In this document: in pieces, positions 1 to 8,361 of the stretch
How positions within the stretch are numbered: position 1 is the first letter of the stretch
Layout of the letters: each line of letters begins with the position of its first letter
NCBI GenBank assembly: GCA_027317055.1
Contig: DAHVFK010000002.1
Span: forward strand, 1 to 35,462
Reading direction: 5' to 3'
Length of the DNA stretch: 35,462 bases
DNA from: Betaproteobacteria bacterium
GTDB lineage: Bacteria > Pseudomonadota > Gammaproteobacteria > Burkholderiales > SG8-39
Position numbers and translations under genes: made by a program
The notes under the pieces: model-generated
Told to the model about the DNA's origin: nothing
Database searches by the model: none
The model's input: only the letters and a program-made list of their open reading frames with translations

Positions 1-2349
1 GTCGTGGATAGTCCTGCCGCGGTAGCGGATCTCGAGCGTCTCCCGGTTGTAGCGCTGGCCGTGGCAGACGTCGCACGGCACGTAGACATCCGGCAGGAAG
101 TGCATCTCGACCTTGATCAGGCCGTCGCCCTGGCAGGCCTCGCAGCGCCCGCCCTTGACGTTGAAGGAGAATCGCCCGGGGCCGTAGCCGCGCGCCCGCG
201 CCTCGGGCACGCCGCAGAACAGGTCGCGGATCGGCGTGAACAGTCCGGTGTAGGTCGCCGGGTTCGAGCGGGGCGTGCGACCGATGGGGCTCTGGTCGAC
301 GCTGATGACCTTGTCGAAATGCTCGATTCCGGCGATCGATTCGAACGGCGCCGGCTCCACCGCGCTGCCGTACAGCTGGCGCGCCACGGCGGCGTACATG
401 GTGTCGTTGATCAGGGTCGACTTGCCGGAGCCCGACACCCCGGTCACGCACACAAACAGCCCGAGCGGGAGGTCGAAATCCAGGTTCTTGAGGTTGTTGC
501 CGCGTGCGCCGCGAATCGCCAGCCGCTTGCGGCCGGCCCGGCTGCGGCGCTGAGGCAGCTCGATCCGGAGCGTGCCGGCGAGATACCTGCCGGTGAGCGA
601 GTCGGCTTCGGCGATGACCGCCGCCGGCGTGCCCTGGGCGACGACCTGCCCCCCGGCTTCGCCCGCCCCGGGGCCCATGTCGATCACGTGGTCGGCTGCC
701 AGGATGGCCTCTTCGTCGTGCTCGACGACGAGCACCGAGTTGCCGAGGTCGCGCAGGCGCTTGAGCGTTTCGATCAGGCGCGCATTGTCGCGCTGGTGCA
801 GGCCGATCGAAGGCTCGTCTAGTACGTACATGACGCCGGTCAGGCCGGAGCCGATCTGGCTCGCGAGCCGGATTCGCTGCGCCTCTCCGCCGGAGAGCGT
901 TTCCGCCGAGCGGTCAAGCGACAGGTAGTCCAGCCCCACGTTTACCAGGAACTCGAGGCGATCGGCAATTTCGCGCACGATGCGCTCGGCCACCTGGGCG
1001 CGAGTTCCGTCCAGCTGCAGGTTCCGGAACAGCTCCAGCGTCTGCCGCATCGGGACGTGCGAGATCTCGTAGATCGATTTGCCGTCGAGCAGGACGTGGC
1101 GCGCCTCGCGCCGCAGGCGCGCGCCGCCACAATCGGGGCAGGCCTTGTGATTGATGTACTTGGCGAGTTCCTCGCGCACCACCATCGAATCGGTCTCGCG
1201 GTAGCGGCGCTGCAGATTGGGCACGATGCCCTCGAAAGAATGCTCCTTGACCGTGCTACGGCCGCGCTCTGCAGGATAGGTAAAGGCGATCTTGTCCTTG
1301 CCTGAGCCGTTCAGGATCAGCTGCTGCATCGTTTCATCGAGCGCTTCCCACGGTTGCTCGACGTCGAAGGCGTAGTGCCTGGCCAGCGACTGCAGCATCG
1401 AGTAGTAGAAATGGTTGCGCCGGTCCCAGCCCCGGATCGCGCCGCTCGCGAGACTCAGATCCGGGTGCGCGACGAGGTGCTTGGGATCGAAAAACTCGAC
1501 CGTCCCAAGGCCGTCGCAGGTCGGGCAGGCGCCCATCGGATTGTTGAACGAGAACAGGCGCGGCTCGAGCTCGGCCAGTGCGTAACCGCATACCGGGCAA
1601 GCGAACTTAGAGGAGAAAAGGTGTTCCTTTCCGCTGTCGGATTCGACCGCGACCGCGCGTCCGGCGGCGTGCCGCAGCGCGGTTTCGAAAGACTCAGCCA
1701 GGCGCTGCTGCGCGTCGGCCCTTACCTTCAGGCGATCGACCACCACCTCGACGGTGTGCTTAACATTCTTCGCCAGTCGCGGCGCGGCGTCGAGGTCGGA
1801 TACCTTGCCGTCGACGCGCACGCGGGTGAAGCCCTGGGCGCGCAGCTCGTCGAACAGGTCGGCCTGCTCGCCCTTGCGCCGCGCGACGACCGGCGCGAGC
1901 ACCATCAGCTTGGTGTCCTCGGGCAGCGCGAGCACGTGGTCCACCATTTGCGCCACCGACTGCGCCGCGAGCGGCATGCCGTGGTCGGGGCAATACGGCG
2001 TGCCGACGCGGGCGAACAGCAGGCGCAGATAGTCGTGAATCTCGGTTACCGTGCCGACGGTCGAGCGCGGATTGTGGCTCGCGGCCTTTTGCTCGATCGC
2101 GATCGCAGGCGAAAGACCCTCGATCAGGTCCACGTCAGGTTTTTCCATCAACTGCAGGAACTGGCGCGCGTAGGCCGACAGCGACTCGACGTAGCGGCGC
2201 TGGCCTTCGGCGTACAGCGTATCGAAGGCGAGCGAGCTCTTGCCCGAGCCGGAGAGCCCCGTGATTACCACCAGCTTGTTGCGCGGCAGCTCGAGATTGA
2301 GGTTCTTGAGGTTATGCGTGCGCGCACCGCGTATGCGAATCGTCTGCAT
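1..2349 (-). CDS. uvrA: Excinuclease ABC subunit A (UvrA), N-terminal 783 residues; 3' end outside window
   Basis: DNA damage-recognition ATPase of nucleotide excision repair; works with UvrB and UvrC in the cytoplasm. The protein starts [14 protein letters not shown]. Walker A of ATPase I (GLSGSGKS) is at residues 31-38, a first zinc module (two CxxC pairs) near 253-283, and the ABC signature [11 protein letters not shown] near 485. Walker A of ATPase II (GVSGSGKS) is near 635, followed by the second zinc finger (CEAC...CDVC). The frame is open to base 1, where [10 protein letters not shown] is read. About 160 further residues, including the second ABC signature and Walker B, should lie off the left edge. 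It is divergent from the MFS gene, as in many betaproteobacteria. No LexA box of the CTGT-N8-ACAG form is visible upstream. Confidence 0.97.
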   Translation of the reverse strand, partial: MQTIRIRGARTHNLKNLNLELPRNKLVVITGLSGSGKSSLAFDTLYAEGQRRYVESLSAYARQFLQLMEKPDVDLIEGLSPAIAIEQKAASHNPRSTVGTVTEIHDYLRLLFARVGTPYCPDHGMPLAAQSVAQMVDHVLALPEDTKLMVLAPVVARRKGEQADLFDELRAQGFTRVRVDGKVSDLDAAPRLAKNVKHTVEVVVDRLKVRADAQQRLAESFETALRHAAGRAVAVESDSGKEHLFSSKFACPVCGYALAELEPRLFSFNNPMGACPTCDGLGTVEFFDPKHLVAHPDLSLASGAIRGWDRRNHFYYSMLQSLARHYAFDVEQPWEALDETMQQLILNGSGKDKIAFTYPAERGRSTVKEHSFEGIVPNLQRRYRETDSMVVREELAKYINHKACPDCGGARLRREARHVLLDGKSIYEISHVPMRQTLELFRNLQLDGTRAQVAERIVREIADRLEFLVNVGLDYLSLDRSAETLSGGEAQRIRLASQIGSGLTGVMYVLDEPSIGLHQRDNARLIETLKRLRDLGNSVLVVEHDEEAILAADHVIDMGPGAGEAGGQVVAQGTPAAVIAEADSLTGRYLAGTLRIELPQRRSRAGRKRLAIRGARGNNLKNLDFDLPLGLFVCVTGVSGSGKSTLINDTMYAAVARQLYGSAVEPAPFESIAGIEHFDKVISVDQSPIGRTPRSNPATYTGLFTPIRDLFCGVPEARARGYGPGRFSFNVKGGRCEACQGDGLIKVEMHFLPDVYVPCDVCHGQRYNRETLEIRYRGRTIHD

Positions 2350-2390
2350 GGAGCGCCGCCGGCGGGCGGCCGAGAAAGTAAACCTGCTAC

Positions 2391-2396
2391 TATAAC
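2391..2396 (+). promoter_or_regulatory. Possible -10 element upstream of the MFS gene
   Basis: TATAAC sits 63 bases before the MFS start, in the 109-base divergent gap between uvrA and the MFS gene. No convincing -35 hexamer is seen at 16-18 bases. The reverse strand of the same site reads TATAGT, so it could also serve uvrA. Confidence 0.3.
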
Positions 2397-2458
2397 GAGT
2401 TCCCCGCAAGTCGTTCCACTCCTTCGTTGTTCCTCATTCTGGACACTCAGTTCACGCC

Positions 2459-3691
2459 ATGGCTTCCGAGCGTATGAGCCCACAAGAGCGGCGCGCTGGC
2501 GCGTCTCTCGCTTCCCTGTTTGGCCTGAGAATGCTCGGGCTTTTTCTGATCCTGCCCCTGCTCGCGGTAGACGCGCACAAACTCGCCGGCGGCGACAACT
2601 TGACCCTAGTCGGCCTTGCGCTGGGCGCCTACGGCTTGACGCAGGCGTTCCTGCAGATTCCGTTCGGTATGGCGTCCGACCGCTGGGGGCGCAAACCAGT
2701 GATCCTGGTCGGGCTGCTGCTTTTCGCCGCGGGCAGTTTCATCGCAGGAGCGGCGGACAGTATCTATGTGGTAATTGCCGGCCGCGCGGTCCAGGGCGCG
2801 GGCGCTGTTTCGTCGGTGGTCGTGGCGCTTACGGCGGATCTCACGAGCGAGCGGCATCGCACCAAGGCGATGGCGATGATCGGCAGCACGATCGGTTTCG
2901 CATTCGCGCTATCGCTGGTCGTCGCCCCGTTGCTTTATCGCTGGATCGGACTGAGCGGGGTGTTCTACGTCACTGGCCTGCTGTCGTTCGTCGCGATCTG
3001 GCTGCTTTTCGCCGCAGTGCCGAATGCGGCGCAGGCGGGACATGCCGAGCAGCCGGCGCGCGCGCGCGACCTGCCCGCGCTGATCGCGCAGCCCGAGCTG
3101 ATGAGACTGAACGTCGGGATCTTCGTACTGCACGTGTCCCAGATGGCGATGTTCGTCGTCGTGCCACCAATGCTGGTGGAGGCAGGTCTTGCGCTGCCCT
3201 CGCACTGGAAGTTCTATCTGCCGGTGGTGCTCGTATCTTTCGTGCTGATGGTGCCGGCCGTGTTTTACGCCGACCGCCGCAACCATCACAAGCCGGTACT
3301 GCTCGGGACGGTGCTGCTGCTCGCGGCAGTCGAGGTCGGGCTCGCGGCGGCGCCCGATCGCATCGTGCCGCTCGCCGGTCTGATGCTCGCATTCTTCGTT
3401 GCGTTCAACGTGCTCGAAGCGCTCCTGCCGTCGCTCGTGTCGCGCATCGCGCCGGCGCACGCGCGCGGCACCGCGATCGCGGTTTACAACACGACCCAGA
3501 CCCTGGGCCTGTTCGCGGGCGGCATGATCGGCGGCTGGCTGGCCAAGAACCACGGGCCGCAAGCCGTGTTCAGCACCTGCGCCGCGCTCGCGGCGCTATG
3601 GCTGCTGGCGGCGGCAGGCATGCGCCCGCTGGCGCCGAAACGTGTCAACGAACTGGCCGAGTCCGACGTTTCCCGTTCACGGGGAGCTTGA
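2459..3691 (+). CDS. MFS transporter, YajR-like, lacking the C-terminal ferredoxin-like domain
   Basis: Inner-membrane secondary transporter of the major facilitator superfamily; substrate unknown. The 410-residue product resembles E. coli YajR throughout its membrane part: SPQERRA and LFGLRMLGLF near the start, the loop motif GMASDRWGRKPVI near residues 70-82, VQGAGA in helix 4, EALLPSLVSR near 320 and NTTQTLGLFAGG near 345. About twelve hydrophobic segments are expected. The protein stops soon after the last helix with a short polar tail (AESDVSRSRGA), so the cytoplasmic YAM domain found in YajR is absent. The start ATG at 2459 gives MASERM; ATG 2474 is an alternative. It lies between uvrA and ssb, a conserved neighbourhood that says little about its substrate. 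Confidence 0.88.
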   Translation: MASERMSPQERRAGASLASLFGLRMLGLFLILPLLAVDAHKLAGGDNLTLVGLALGAYGLTQAFLQIPFGMASDRWGRKPVILVGLLLFAAGSFIAGAADSIYVVIAGRAVQGAGAVSSVVVALTADLTSERHRTKAMAMIGSTIGFAFALSLVVAPLLYRWIGLSGVFYVTGLLSFVAIWLLFAAVPNAAQAGHAEQPARARDLPALIAQPELMRLNVGIFVLHVSQMAMFVVVPPMLVEAGLALPSHWKFYLPVVLVSFVLMVPAVFYADRRNHHKPVLLGTVLLLAAVEVGLAAAPDRIVPLAGLMLAFFVAFNVLEALLPSLVSRIAPAHARGTAIAVYNTTQTLGLFAGGMIGGWLAKNHGPQAVFSTCAALAALWLLAAAGMRPLAPKRVNELAESDVSRSRGA

Positions 3692-3741
3692 GCCCGCAAG
3701 GGGCGCTCGATGAAGGACAACTCGCGAAGGGGGAGGTTTAA

Positions 3742-4218
3742 ATGGCTTCAGTGAACAAGGTGATTCTGGTGGGCAACCTGGGACGTGACCCGGAAACCCG
3801 TTACATGCCGGACGGCGCGGCGCTCACCAACGTGTCGGTCGCCACGTCCTACCAGTGGACGGACAAGGCGAGCGGCGAGAAGAAGGAGGAGACCGAGTGG
3901 CACCGGGTGGTCTTCCGTGCCCGCCTGGCGGAGATCGCGGGCGAGTACCTGAAGAAAGGGTCCCAGATCTACGTCGAAGGGCGGCTGCGCACGCGCAAAT
4001 GGCAGGACAAGGAAGGTCAGGACCGGTACACGACCGAAATCGTCGCCGATACGATGAAGATGCTCGGCTCGCGCAGCGGGGCGGGTGAGCCCAAGAGCGA
4101 GCCGAAGAGCGAACCGCCGCGAGAGGCGGCGGCAGGGTCCCGCGCGGCCGAGCCCAAGGCGGCGACCAAGAAACCGGCCGGAAAGTTCGACGACATGGAG
4201 GACGACATCCCGTTCTGA
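3742..4218 (+). CDS. ssb: Single-stranded DNA-binding protein
   Basis: Binds and protects single-stranded DNA in replication, repair and recombination. The N-terminal OB fold covers residues 1-110 ([15 protein letters not shown], then [23 protein letters not shown] and [16 protein letters not shown]). It is followed by a low-complexity linker rich in K, E, P and A with repeated PKSE units, and ends in the acidic tip DDIPF that recruits partner proteins. Length 158 residues, within the usual range. A strong ribosome site (GGGAGG) lies seven bases before the ATG. It follows the MFS gene by 50 bases, and the uvrA / MFS / ssb order groups two DNA-repair genes. Confidence 0.97.
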   Translation: MASVNKVILVGNLGRDPETRYMPDGAALTNVSVATSYQWTDKASGEKKEETEWHRVVFRARLAEIAGEYLKKGSQIYVEGRLRTRKWQDKEGQDRYTTEIVADTMKMLGSRSGAGEPKSEPKSEPPREAAAGSRAAEPKAATKKPAGKFDDMEDDIPF

Positions 4219-4220
4219 AC

Positions 4221-4226
4221 TATAAT
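4221..4226 (+). promoter_or_regulatory. Perfect TATAAT -10 upstream of the FmdB-type gene
   Basis: TATAAT lies three bases after the ssb stop and 45 bases before the next ATG. No good -35 match is seen at normal spacing, so the call rests on the -10 and its intergenic position. Confidence 0.4.
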
Positions 4227-4270
4227 GCGCCCCCGTTCGCAGTTGAAATCAATACGTTAGGGGCATCGCG

Positions 4271-4624
4271 ATGCCGATCTACGAATACCGTTGCAGCGAG
4301 TGCGGCTTCCAGAACGAGTACTTGCAGAAAGTGTCCGAGCCGCCGCTGAACGTCTGCCCGTCGTGCGGCAAGGCGACGTTCCAGAAGCTGCTTAGCGCCG
4401 CGGGCTTCCAGCTCAAGGGCAGCGGTTGGTACGCCACGGACTTCCGCAACAGCGGCACGAAGGCCGCCAAGCCGGGCGATTCGAAGCCCGGCACCGCGGC
4501 CGAATCGAAGCCCGAGGCCAAGTCCGAAGCCAAGTCCGAGGCCAAGCCGGAGACAAAAGCGGAATCGAAAGCGAAGACCAAGTCTGAGGCGCCCGCGTCA
4601 GGCGGGGGCGGCAGCTCGGCCTGA
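4271..4624 (+). CDS. FmdB-family zinc-ribbon protein with a repetitive charged tail
   Basis: Small protein of the FmdB/CxxC_CXXC_SSSS family; role unclear, often annotated as a putative regulator. It starts MPIYEYRCSECG, and its two CxxC pairs (CSEC at 9-12, CPSC near 29-32) form the predicted zinc ribbon. LKGSGWYATDFR around residues 55-66 is the family signature that ends the conserved domain. The last ~50 residues are a low-complexity run of K, S, E and A with degenerate KSEA/KPEA units, ending in a Gly/Ser stretch. It lies before a DUF502 gene and aspS, the standard betaproteobacterial order. Function cannot be assigned beyond likely zinc binding. Confidence 0.85.
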   Translation: MPIYEYRCSECGFQNEYLQKVSEPPLNVCPSCGKATFQKLLSAAGFQLKGSGWYATDFRNSGTKAAKPGDSKPGTAAESKPEAKSEAKSEAKPETKAESKAKTKSEAPASGGGGSSA

Positions 4625-4628
4625 ACGA

Positions 4629-4634
4629 TATAAT
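4629..4634 (+). promoter_or_regulatory. TATAAT -10 upstream of the DUF502 gene
   Basis: TATAAT five bases after the FmdB-type stop and 67 bases before the TTG start of the DUF502 gene. No -35 hexamer is recognisable. Its position mirrors the TATAAT upstream of the preceding gene. Confidence 0.35.
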
Positions 4635-4700
4635 CGCCAGCTTTCATCCAACGCGGCCCGCACGCCGCGCCGGCCCGCGGCACGGCGGGCCCTTCCGACC

Positions 4701-5327
4701 TTGAAAAAGTACCTGCTCACCGGTGTACTGATCTGGATCCCGCTGGTCATCACCATTTGGGTCCTGAAGCTCGTGGTTGACACCATGGACCAGAGCATGC
4801 TGCTGCTGCCGGCGCACTGGCGGACCGAGTACTGGCTCGGCGTGCACGTGCCCGGGCAGGGCGTGGTGTTGACCATCTTGATCGTGTTCGTTACCGGGGT
4901 GCTGGCGGCGAACTTCATCGGCGAGAGGCTGGTGCGGATCTGGGACGAGCTGCTGCACCGAATCCCCTTCGTGTCGTCCATTTACTCGAGCGTCAAACAG
5001 GTCTCCGACACACTTTTCTCGTCCTCGGGCCAGGCGTTCCGCAAGGCGCTGCTGGTGCAGTGGCCGCGCGAGGGCATGTGGACGATCGCGTTCCAGACCG
5101 GAGTTCCCGGCGGCGACGTGGTCAATCACCTGAAGGGCGATTACGTCAGCGTCTACGTTCCCACCACGCCCAATCCGACCGGCGGTTACTTCGTTATGCT
5201 GCCGCGCGCCGAGGTGATCGAGCTCGACATGAGCGTCGACGAGGCGCTGAAGTACATCATCTCCATGGGCGTGGTGTCGCCCGTCGGCAGAGCCGACAAG
5301 CACGCGGCGCACGGTGGAATTTCGTAA
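4701..5327 (+). CDS. DUF502 family inner-membrane protein
   Basis: Conserved membrane protein of unknown function. It begins at a TTG codon ([22 protein letters not shown]), which matches where family members start; no in-frame ATG fits upstream. A first membrane segment covers residues 5-25 and a second about 52-72 ([20 protein letters not shown]). A soluble part follows, with the family sequences [14 protein letters not shown] and [15 protein letters not shown]. Length 208 residues. It sits 13 bases ahead of the aspS ATG and is probably co-transcribed with it. The linkage to aspS is common in betaproteobacteria but does not reveal function. Confidence 0.85.
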   Translation: MKKYLLTGVLIWIPLVITIWVLKLVVDTMDQSMLLLPAHWRTEYWLGVHVPGQGVVLTILIVFVTGVLAANFIGERLVRIWDELLHRIPFVSSIYSSVKQVSDTLFSSSGQAFRKALLVQWPREGMWTIAFQTGVPGGDVVNHLKGDYVSVYVPTTPNPTGGYFVMLPRAEVIELDMSVDEALKYIISMGVVSPVGRADKHAAHGGIS

Positions 5328-5340
5328 CGGGATCTCGCGC

Positions 5341-7113
5341 ATGCGAACGCACTACTGCGGCGATCTGTCCGCCGCCTCCGTCGGTCACAGCGTGACGCTG
5401 TGCGGATGGGCACACCGCAGGCGTGACCACGGCGGCGTGATCTTCATCGACCTGCGCGACCGCGAGGGCCTTGCGCAGGTTGTCTTCGACCCGGATCGCG
5501 CGCAAGCGTTCGCCACCGCCGACCGCTCGCGCAGCGAATATGTGCTCAAGGTTACCGGCACGGTGCGCCGCCGTCCCGAAGGCACCGTCAATCCCAACCT
5601 GCGCTCGGGCGAGGTCGAGGTGCTGGCGCACGAGGTCGAGGTGCTGAACCCCTCGGCGCCGCCGCCGTTCCAGCTCGACGACGACAATCTTTCGGAGACC
5701 ACGCGCCTCACTCACCGCGTGCTCGACCTGCGGCGCGAGCCGATGCAGCACAACCTTCGGCTGCGCTATCGCGTCGCGATGGCCGTGCGCCGCTATTTCG
5801 ATGCGCAGGGCTTCATCGACATCGAGACGCCGATGCTCACGCGCTCGACTCCGGAGGGCGCGCGGGACTACCTGGTGCCCTCGCGCGTGCACCCCGGCGA
5901 ATTCTTCGCCTTGCCGCAGTCCCCGCAGCTTTTCAAGCAGCTGCTGATGGTTGCCGGTTTCGACCGTTACTATCAGATCGTGAAGTGCTTTCGCGACGAG
6001 GATCTGCGGGCTGACCGTCAGCCGGAGTTCACCCAGATCGACATCGAGGCGTCGTTCGTCGGCGAAGCCGAAATCCAGGCGATAAACGAGGCAATGATCC
6101 GGTCGGTGTTCAAGGAGGTGCTCGAGGTCAAGCTTGCGAGCCCTTTTCCGCGCATGACCTACGCCGAAGCGATGTCGCGCTTCGGCTCCGACAAGCCCGA
6201 TCTGCGCGTCGCGCTCGAGCTTACCGATCTGACCGACCTGATGAAGACGGTCGAATTCAAGGTGTTCCGTGGCGCTGCGGACTTGCCCGGCGGCCGAGTC
6301 GCGGCCTTGCGCGTGCCCAAAGCCGATCTGACGCGCAAGGAGATCGACGACTACACCGCGTTCGTCGCGATCTACGGCGCCAAGGGGCTGGCGTACATCC
6401 GCGTCAACGACCGCGCCAAGCTGCCTGACGGGCTGCAGTCGCCGATCGTGAAGTTTCTTCCTGTCGATGTCCTGGCCGAGATCCTGGAGCGCAGCGGCGC
6501 GCAGGACGGCGACCTGCTGTTCTTCGGCGCGGACAGGGCGAAGATCGTGAACGATGCGCTGGGCGCGTTGCGCGTGAAGCTCGGGCACGACAAGGGCTAC
6601 GCGGAGCAGGGCTGGCGGCCGCTGTGGGTGGTGGATTTCCCGATGTTTGAATGGGATGACGAGGCCAAGCGCTGGGCTGCGATGCACCACCCCTTCACCT
6701 CGCCCAAGGATGGGCACGAGGACCTGCTCGCGACCGAGCCGGGCAAGGCGCTGTCCAAGGGCTACGACATGGTGCTGAACGGCTCCGAGATCGGCGGCGG
6801 ATCGATTCGCATCCACCGCGCCGAGGTTCAGTCAAAGGTTTTTCGTGCGCTCGGCATATCCGAGGCCGAGGCGGAGCTCAAATTCGGCTTCCTGCTCGAT
6901 AATCTGCAATACGGAGCGCCGCCGCACGGCGGGATCGCCTTCGGCCTGGACCGCATTGTCGCCATGATGACGGGCGCCGAGTCGATACGCGACGTGATCG
7001 CGTTTCCCAAGACGCAGCGCGCGCAGTGCCTGCTCACGCACGCTCCGAGCCCGGTGGACGAAAAGCAGCTGCGCGAACTGAGCCTGCGCCTGCGAGACAA
7101 GCCCAAGCCGTGA
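5341..7113 (+). CDS. aspS: Aspartyl-tRNA synthetase, probably non-discriminating (Asp/Asn)
   Basis: Class II synthetase that charges tRNA-Asp with aspartate. The ATG at 5341 gives MRTHYCGDL, the usual family start; a GTG 27 bases upstream is less likely. The 590 residues contain the N-terminal anticodon-binding OB fold (1-105), motif 2 with [18 protein letters not shown] (about 216-233), the bacterial insertion domain (about 285-420) and motif 3 in [15 protein letters not shown] near the end. His30 (RRRDHGG) and Gly81 (RPEGTVN) match the Pseudomonas-type enzyme that also charges tRNA-Asn, where E. coli has Leu at the first position. This suggests Asn-tRNA is made through GatCAB; those genes are not in the window. 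Its stop overlaps the ribonuclease start by two bases. Confidence 0.97.
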   Translation: MRTHYCGDLSAASVGHSVTLCGWAHRRRDHGGVIFIDLRDREGLAQVVFDPDRAQAFATADRSRSEYVLKVTGTVRRRPEGTVNPNLRSGEVEVLAHEVEVLNPSAPPPFQLDDDNLSETTRLTHRVLDLRREPMQHNLRLRYRVAMAVRRYFDAQGFIDIETPMLTRSTPEGARDYLVPSRVHPGEFFALPQSPQLFKQLLMVAGFDRYYQIVKCFRDEDLRADRQPEFTQIDIEASFVGEAEIQAINEAMIRSVFKEVLEVKLASPFPRMTYAEAMSRFGSDKPDLRVALELTDLTDLMKTVEFKVFRGAADLPGGRVAALRVPKADLTRKEIDDYTAFVAIYGAKGLAYIRVNDRAKLPDGLQSPIVKFLPVDVLAEILERSGAQDGDLLFFGADRAKIVNDALGALRVKLGHDKGYAEQGWRPLWVVDFPMFEWDDEAKRWAAMHHPFTSPKDGHEDLLATEPGKALSKGYDMVLNGSEIGGGSIRIHRAEVQSKVFRALGISEAEAELKFGFLLDNLQYGAPPHGGIAFGLDRIVAMMTGAESIRDVIAFPKTQRAQCLLTHAPSPVDEKQLRELSLRLRDKPKP

Positions 7114-7451
7114 CTCGCCTGCTCGCGGCGATCATTGCGCTCGTCGTCGCCTCGAATGCCGCGGGTTTTTCACCGCTGGACGAGATGCGCGTCGATGTGC
7201 TGCCTCCGGACGCAGTCCGAACGGTGAAGCTGATCCAGCGCGGCGGACCTTTCGCTTTCGCCAGGGATGGCAGCGTCTTCGCCAATCGCGAGCGACGCCT
7301 GCCGCCGCGCTACCGCGGCTACTACCGGGAATACACGGTCGCGCCGGCGGGTGCGCGCGAGCGCGGCGCGCGACGCATCGTTGCGGGCCGCAACGGAGAG
7401 CTCTACTACAGCCGCGACCACTACCGCAGCTTCCTGCGCATAAGGCAATAA
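7110..7451 (+). CDS. Secreted guanyl-specific ribonuclease, RNase Sa/barnase superfamily
   Basis: Predicted exported RNase that cleaves RNA after guanine. The GTG at 7110 overlaps the aspS stop and gives a 113-residue precursor with a signal peptide ([19 protein letters not shown]). The mature part aligns with Streptomyces RNase Sa: [21 protein letters not shown] (guanine-binding loop), YYREYTV, RGARRIV, YYSRDHY. The catalytic residues Glu54, Arg69 and His85 of RNase Sa correspond to Glu74, Arg89 and His104 here. Unlike RNase Sa it has no cysteines, so the usual disulfide is missing. The next gene, two bases later, encodes a barstar-family inhibitor. No colicin, PAAR or T6SS delivery domain is attached. 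The family call is firm; export rests on the N-terminus. Confidence 0.88.
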   Translation: MTRLLAAIIALVVASNAAGFSPLDEMRVDVLPPDAVRTVKLIQRGGPFAFARDGSVFANRERRLPPRYRGYYREYTVAPAGARERGARRIVAGRNGELYYSRDHYRSFLRIRQ

Positions 7452-7453
7452 GC

Positions 7454-7897
7454 GTGAGCAAGCTGCTGGCCAGGTTGCATGACGCCAGGCGCTCGGGGGT
7501 CTACCGGGTGCCGCAGTCCGACGAAGTCCTCGATGCGGTGCGAGGCTCCGCGCTCGATGTGGCGAGAATCGACCTCGGTGCGGCATCCGACAAGGAGCAG
7601 TTGCTCGCGCAATTCGCGTCCGCGCTCGCGTTCCCTGATTGGTTCGGCCGCAACTGGGACGCGCTCGAGGACTGCCTGAGCGACCTCGCCTGGCGCGCCG
7701 GCGAAGGGCACTTGCTGCTGATCGAGAAATTCGGGGATCTGCGCGCGCATCGGCCGGACGACTTCGGGGTGCTGCTCGATATTCTCTCTTCGAGCGCGCA
7801 GTATTGGCGCGAGCGCGGCAAACCGTTCTTCGTCGCGTTCGTGGATCGCACGAGCAGTCTCGCCTTGCCGGATCTGTTTCGCGCGAGGTGCGCGTGA
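7454..7897 (+). CDS. Barstar-family ribonuclease inhibitor
   Basis: Cytoplasmic inhibitor expected to neutralise the upstream RNase. It starts at GTG 7454 (MSKLLARLHDARRSG). The core motif WFGRNWDALEDCL (63-75) matches barstar YYGENLDALWDCL, and the two aspartates that plug the barnase active site (Asp35 and Asp39 of barstar) correspond to Asp69 and Asp73. At 147 residues it is longer than the 90-residue Bacillus barstar because of an N-terminal extension of about 17 residues and a C-terminal one, as in many proteobacterial homologues. Its stop overlaps the nudB start (GTGA). Barstar-like proteins can also occur without a partner RNase, but the adjacent RNase makes a toxin/immunity pair the simplest reading. 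Confidence 0.9.
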   Translation: MSKLLARLHDARRSGVYRVPQSDEVLDAVRGSALDVARIDLGAASDKEQLLAQFASALAFPDWFGRNWDALEDCLSDLAWRAGEGHLLLIEKFGDLRAHRPDDFGVLLDILSSSAQYWRERGKPFFVAFVDRTSSLALPDLFRARCA

Positions 7898-8349
7898 GCC
7901 TCAAGATCCCGGTTTCGGTCCTGGTCGTAATCCACACGCCGGCGCTCGACGTGCTGCTGCTCGAGCGTGCGATCAGGCCCGGATACTGGCAGTCGGTGAC
8001 GGGTTCGGTTGACCGACTGGACGAGCCGCTCGAGCACACCGCGCTGCGCGAGGTGCGCGAAGAGACGGGTATCGAAGCGGCGCCCGCCCAGTTCCTGCGC
8101 TGGAACGTCATCAATACTTTTCGCATTTGGGGCGAATGGCGCCATCGTTTTGTTCCCGGCACCACCCATAACACCGAACACGTCTTCAGCCTTCAGGTTG
8201 CGGGATGCGTGCCCGTGGTGCTCGCAGCCGAAGAGCATCATGCATATCTCTGGCTGCCATGGCGCGAGGCGGCGCAAAAGTGCTTTTCGTGGTCCAACCG
8301 CGAGGCGATCGAGATGCTTCCGGCGCGCCTGCGGATCGCATTGGCGTAG
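7894..8349 (+). CDS. nudB: Dihydroneopterin triphosphate diphosphatase (Nudix)
   Basis: Nudix hydrolase predicted to remove pyrophosphate from dihydroneopterin triphosphate in folate synthesis. The GTG at 7894 overlaps the barstar stop by four bases and gives 151 residues starting VSLKIPVSVLVVIHT. WQSVTGS, EHTALREVREETGI (about residues 48-61) and the late WLPWREA and SNREAI sequences fit NudB. The Nudix box is one residue longer than the canonical spacing between the first Gly and first Glu (six instead of five). Position downstream of aspS and before an EEP-family gene and clsB is the typical betaproteobacterial context. A different Nudix substrate cannot be excluded from sequence alone. 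Confidence 0.88.
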   Translation: MSLKIPVSVLVVIHTPALDVLLLERAIRPGYWQSVTGSVDRLDEPLEHTALREVREETGIEAAPAQFLRWNVINTFRIWGEWRHRFVPGTTHNTEHVFSLQVAGCVPVVLAAEEHHAYLWLPWREAAQKCFSWSNREAIEMLPARLRIALA

Positions 8350-8361
8350 AATTCGGCCCCT

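Noticed and set aside
2350..2458. LexA box between uvrA and the MFS/ssb genes
   Set aside because: CTGT-N8-ACAG is not present; the nearest CTG...CAG pair (in CTGGACACTCAG) has only six bases between.
1354..3741. A very long plus-strand open frame antisense to uvrA, running into the MFS gene in another frame
   Set aside because: Its product has no family match and is rich in Arg and Ala, typical of the shadow frames of GC-rich genes; uvrA and the MFS gene explain the same bases.
5257..6816. Long minus-strand open frame opposite aspS
   Set aside because: Codon shadow of aspS with no recognisable motif; the same holds for the frame opposite the ClC gene (8365-9894).
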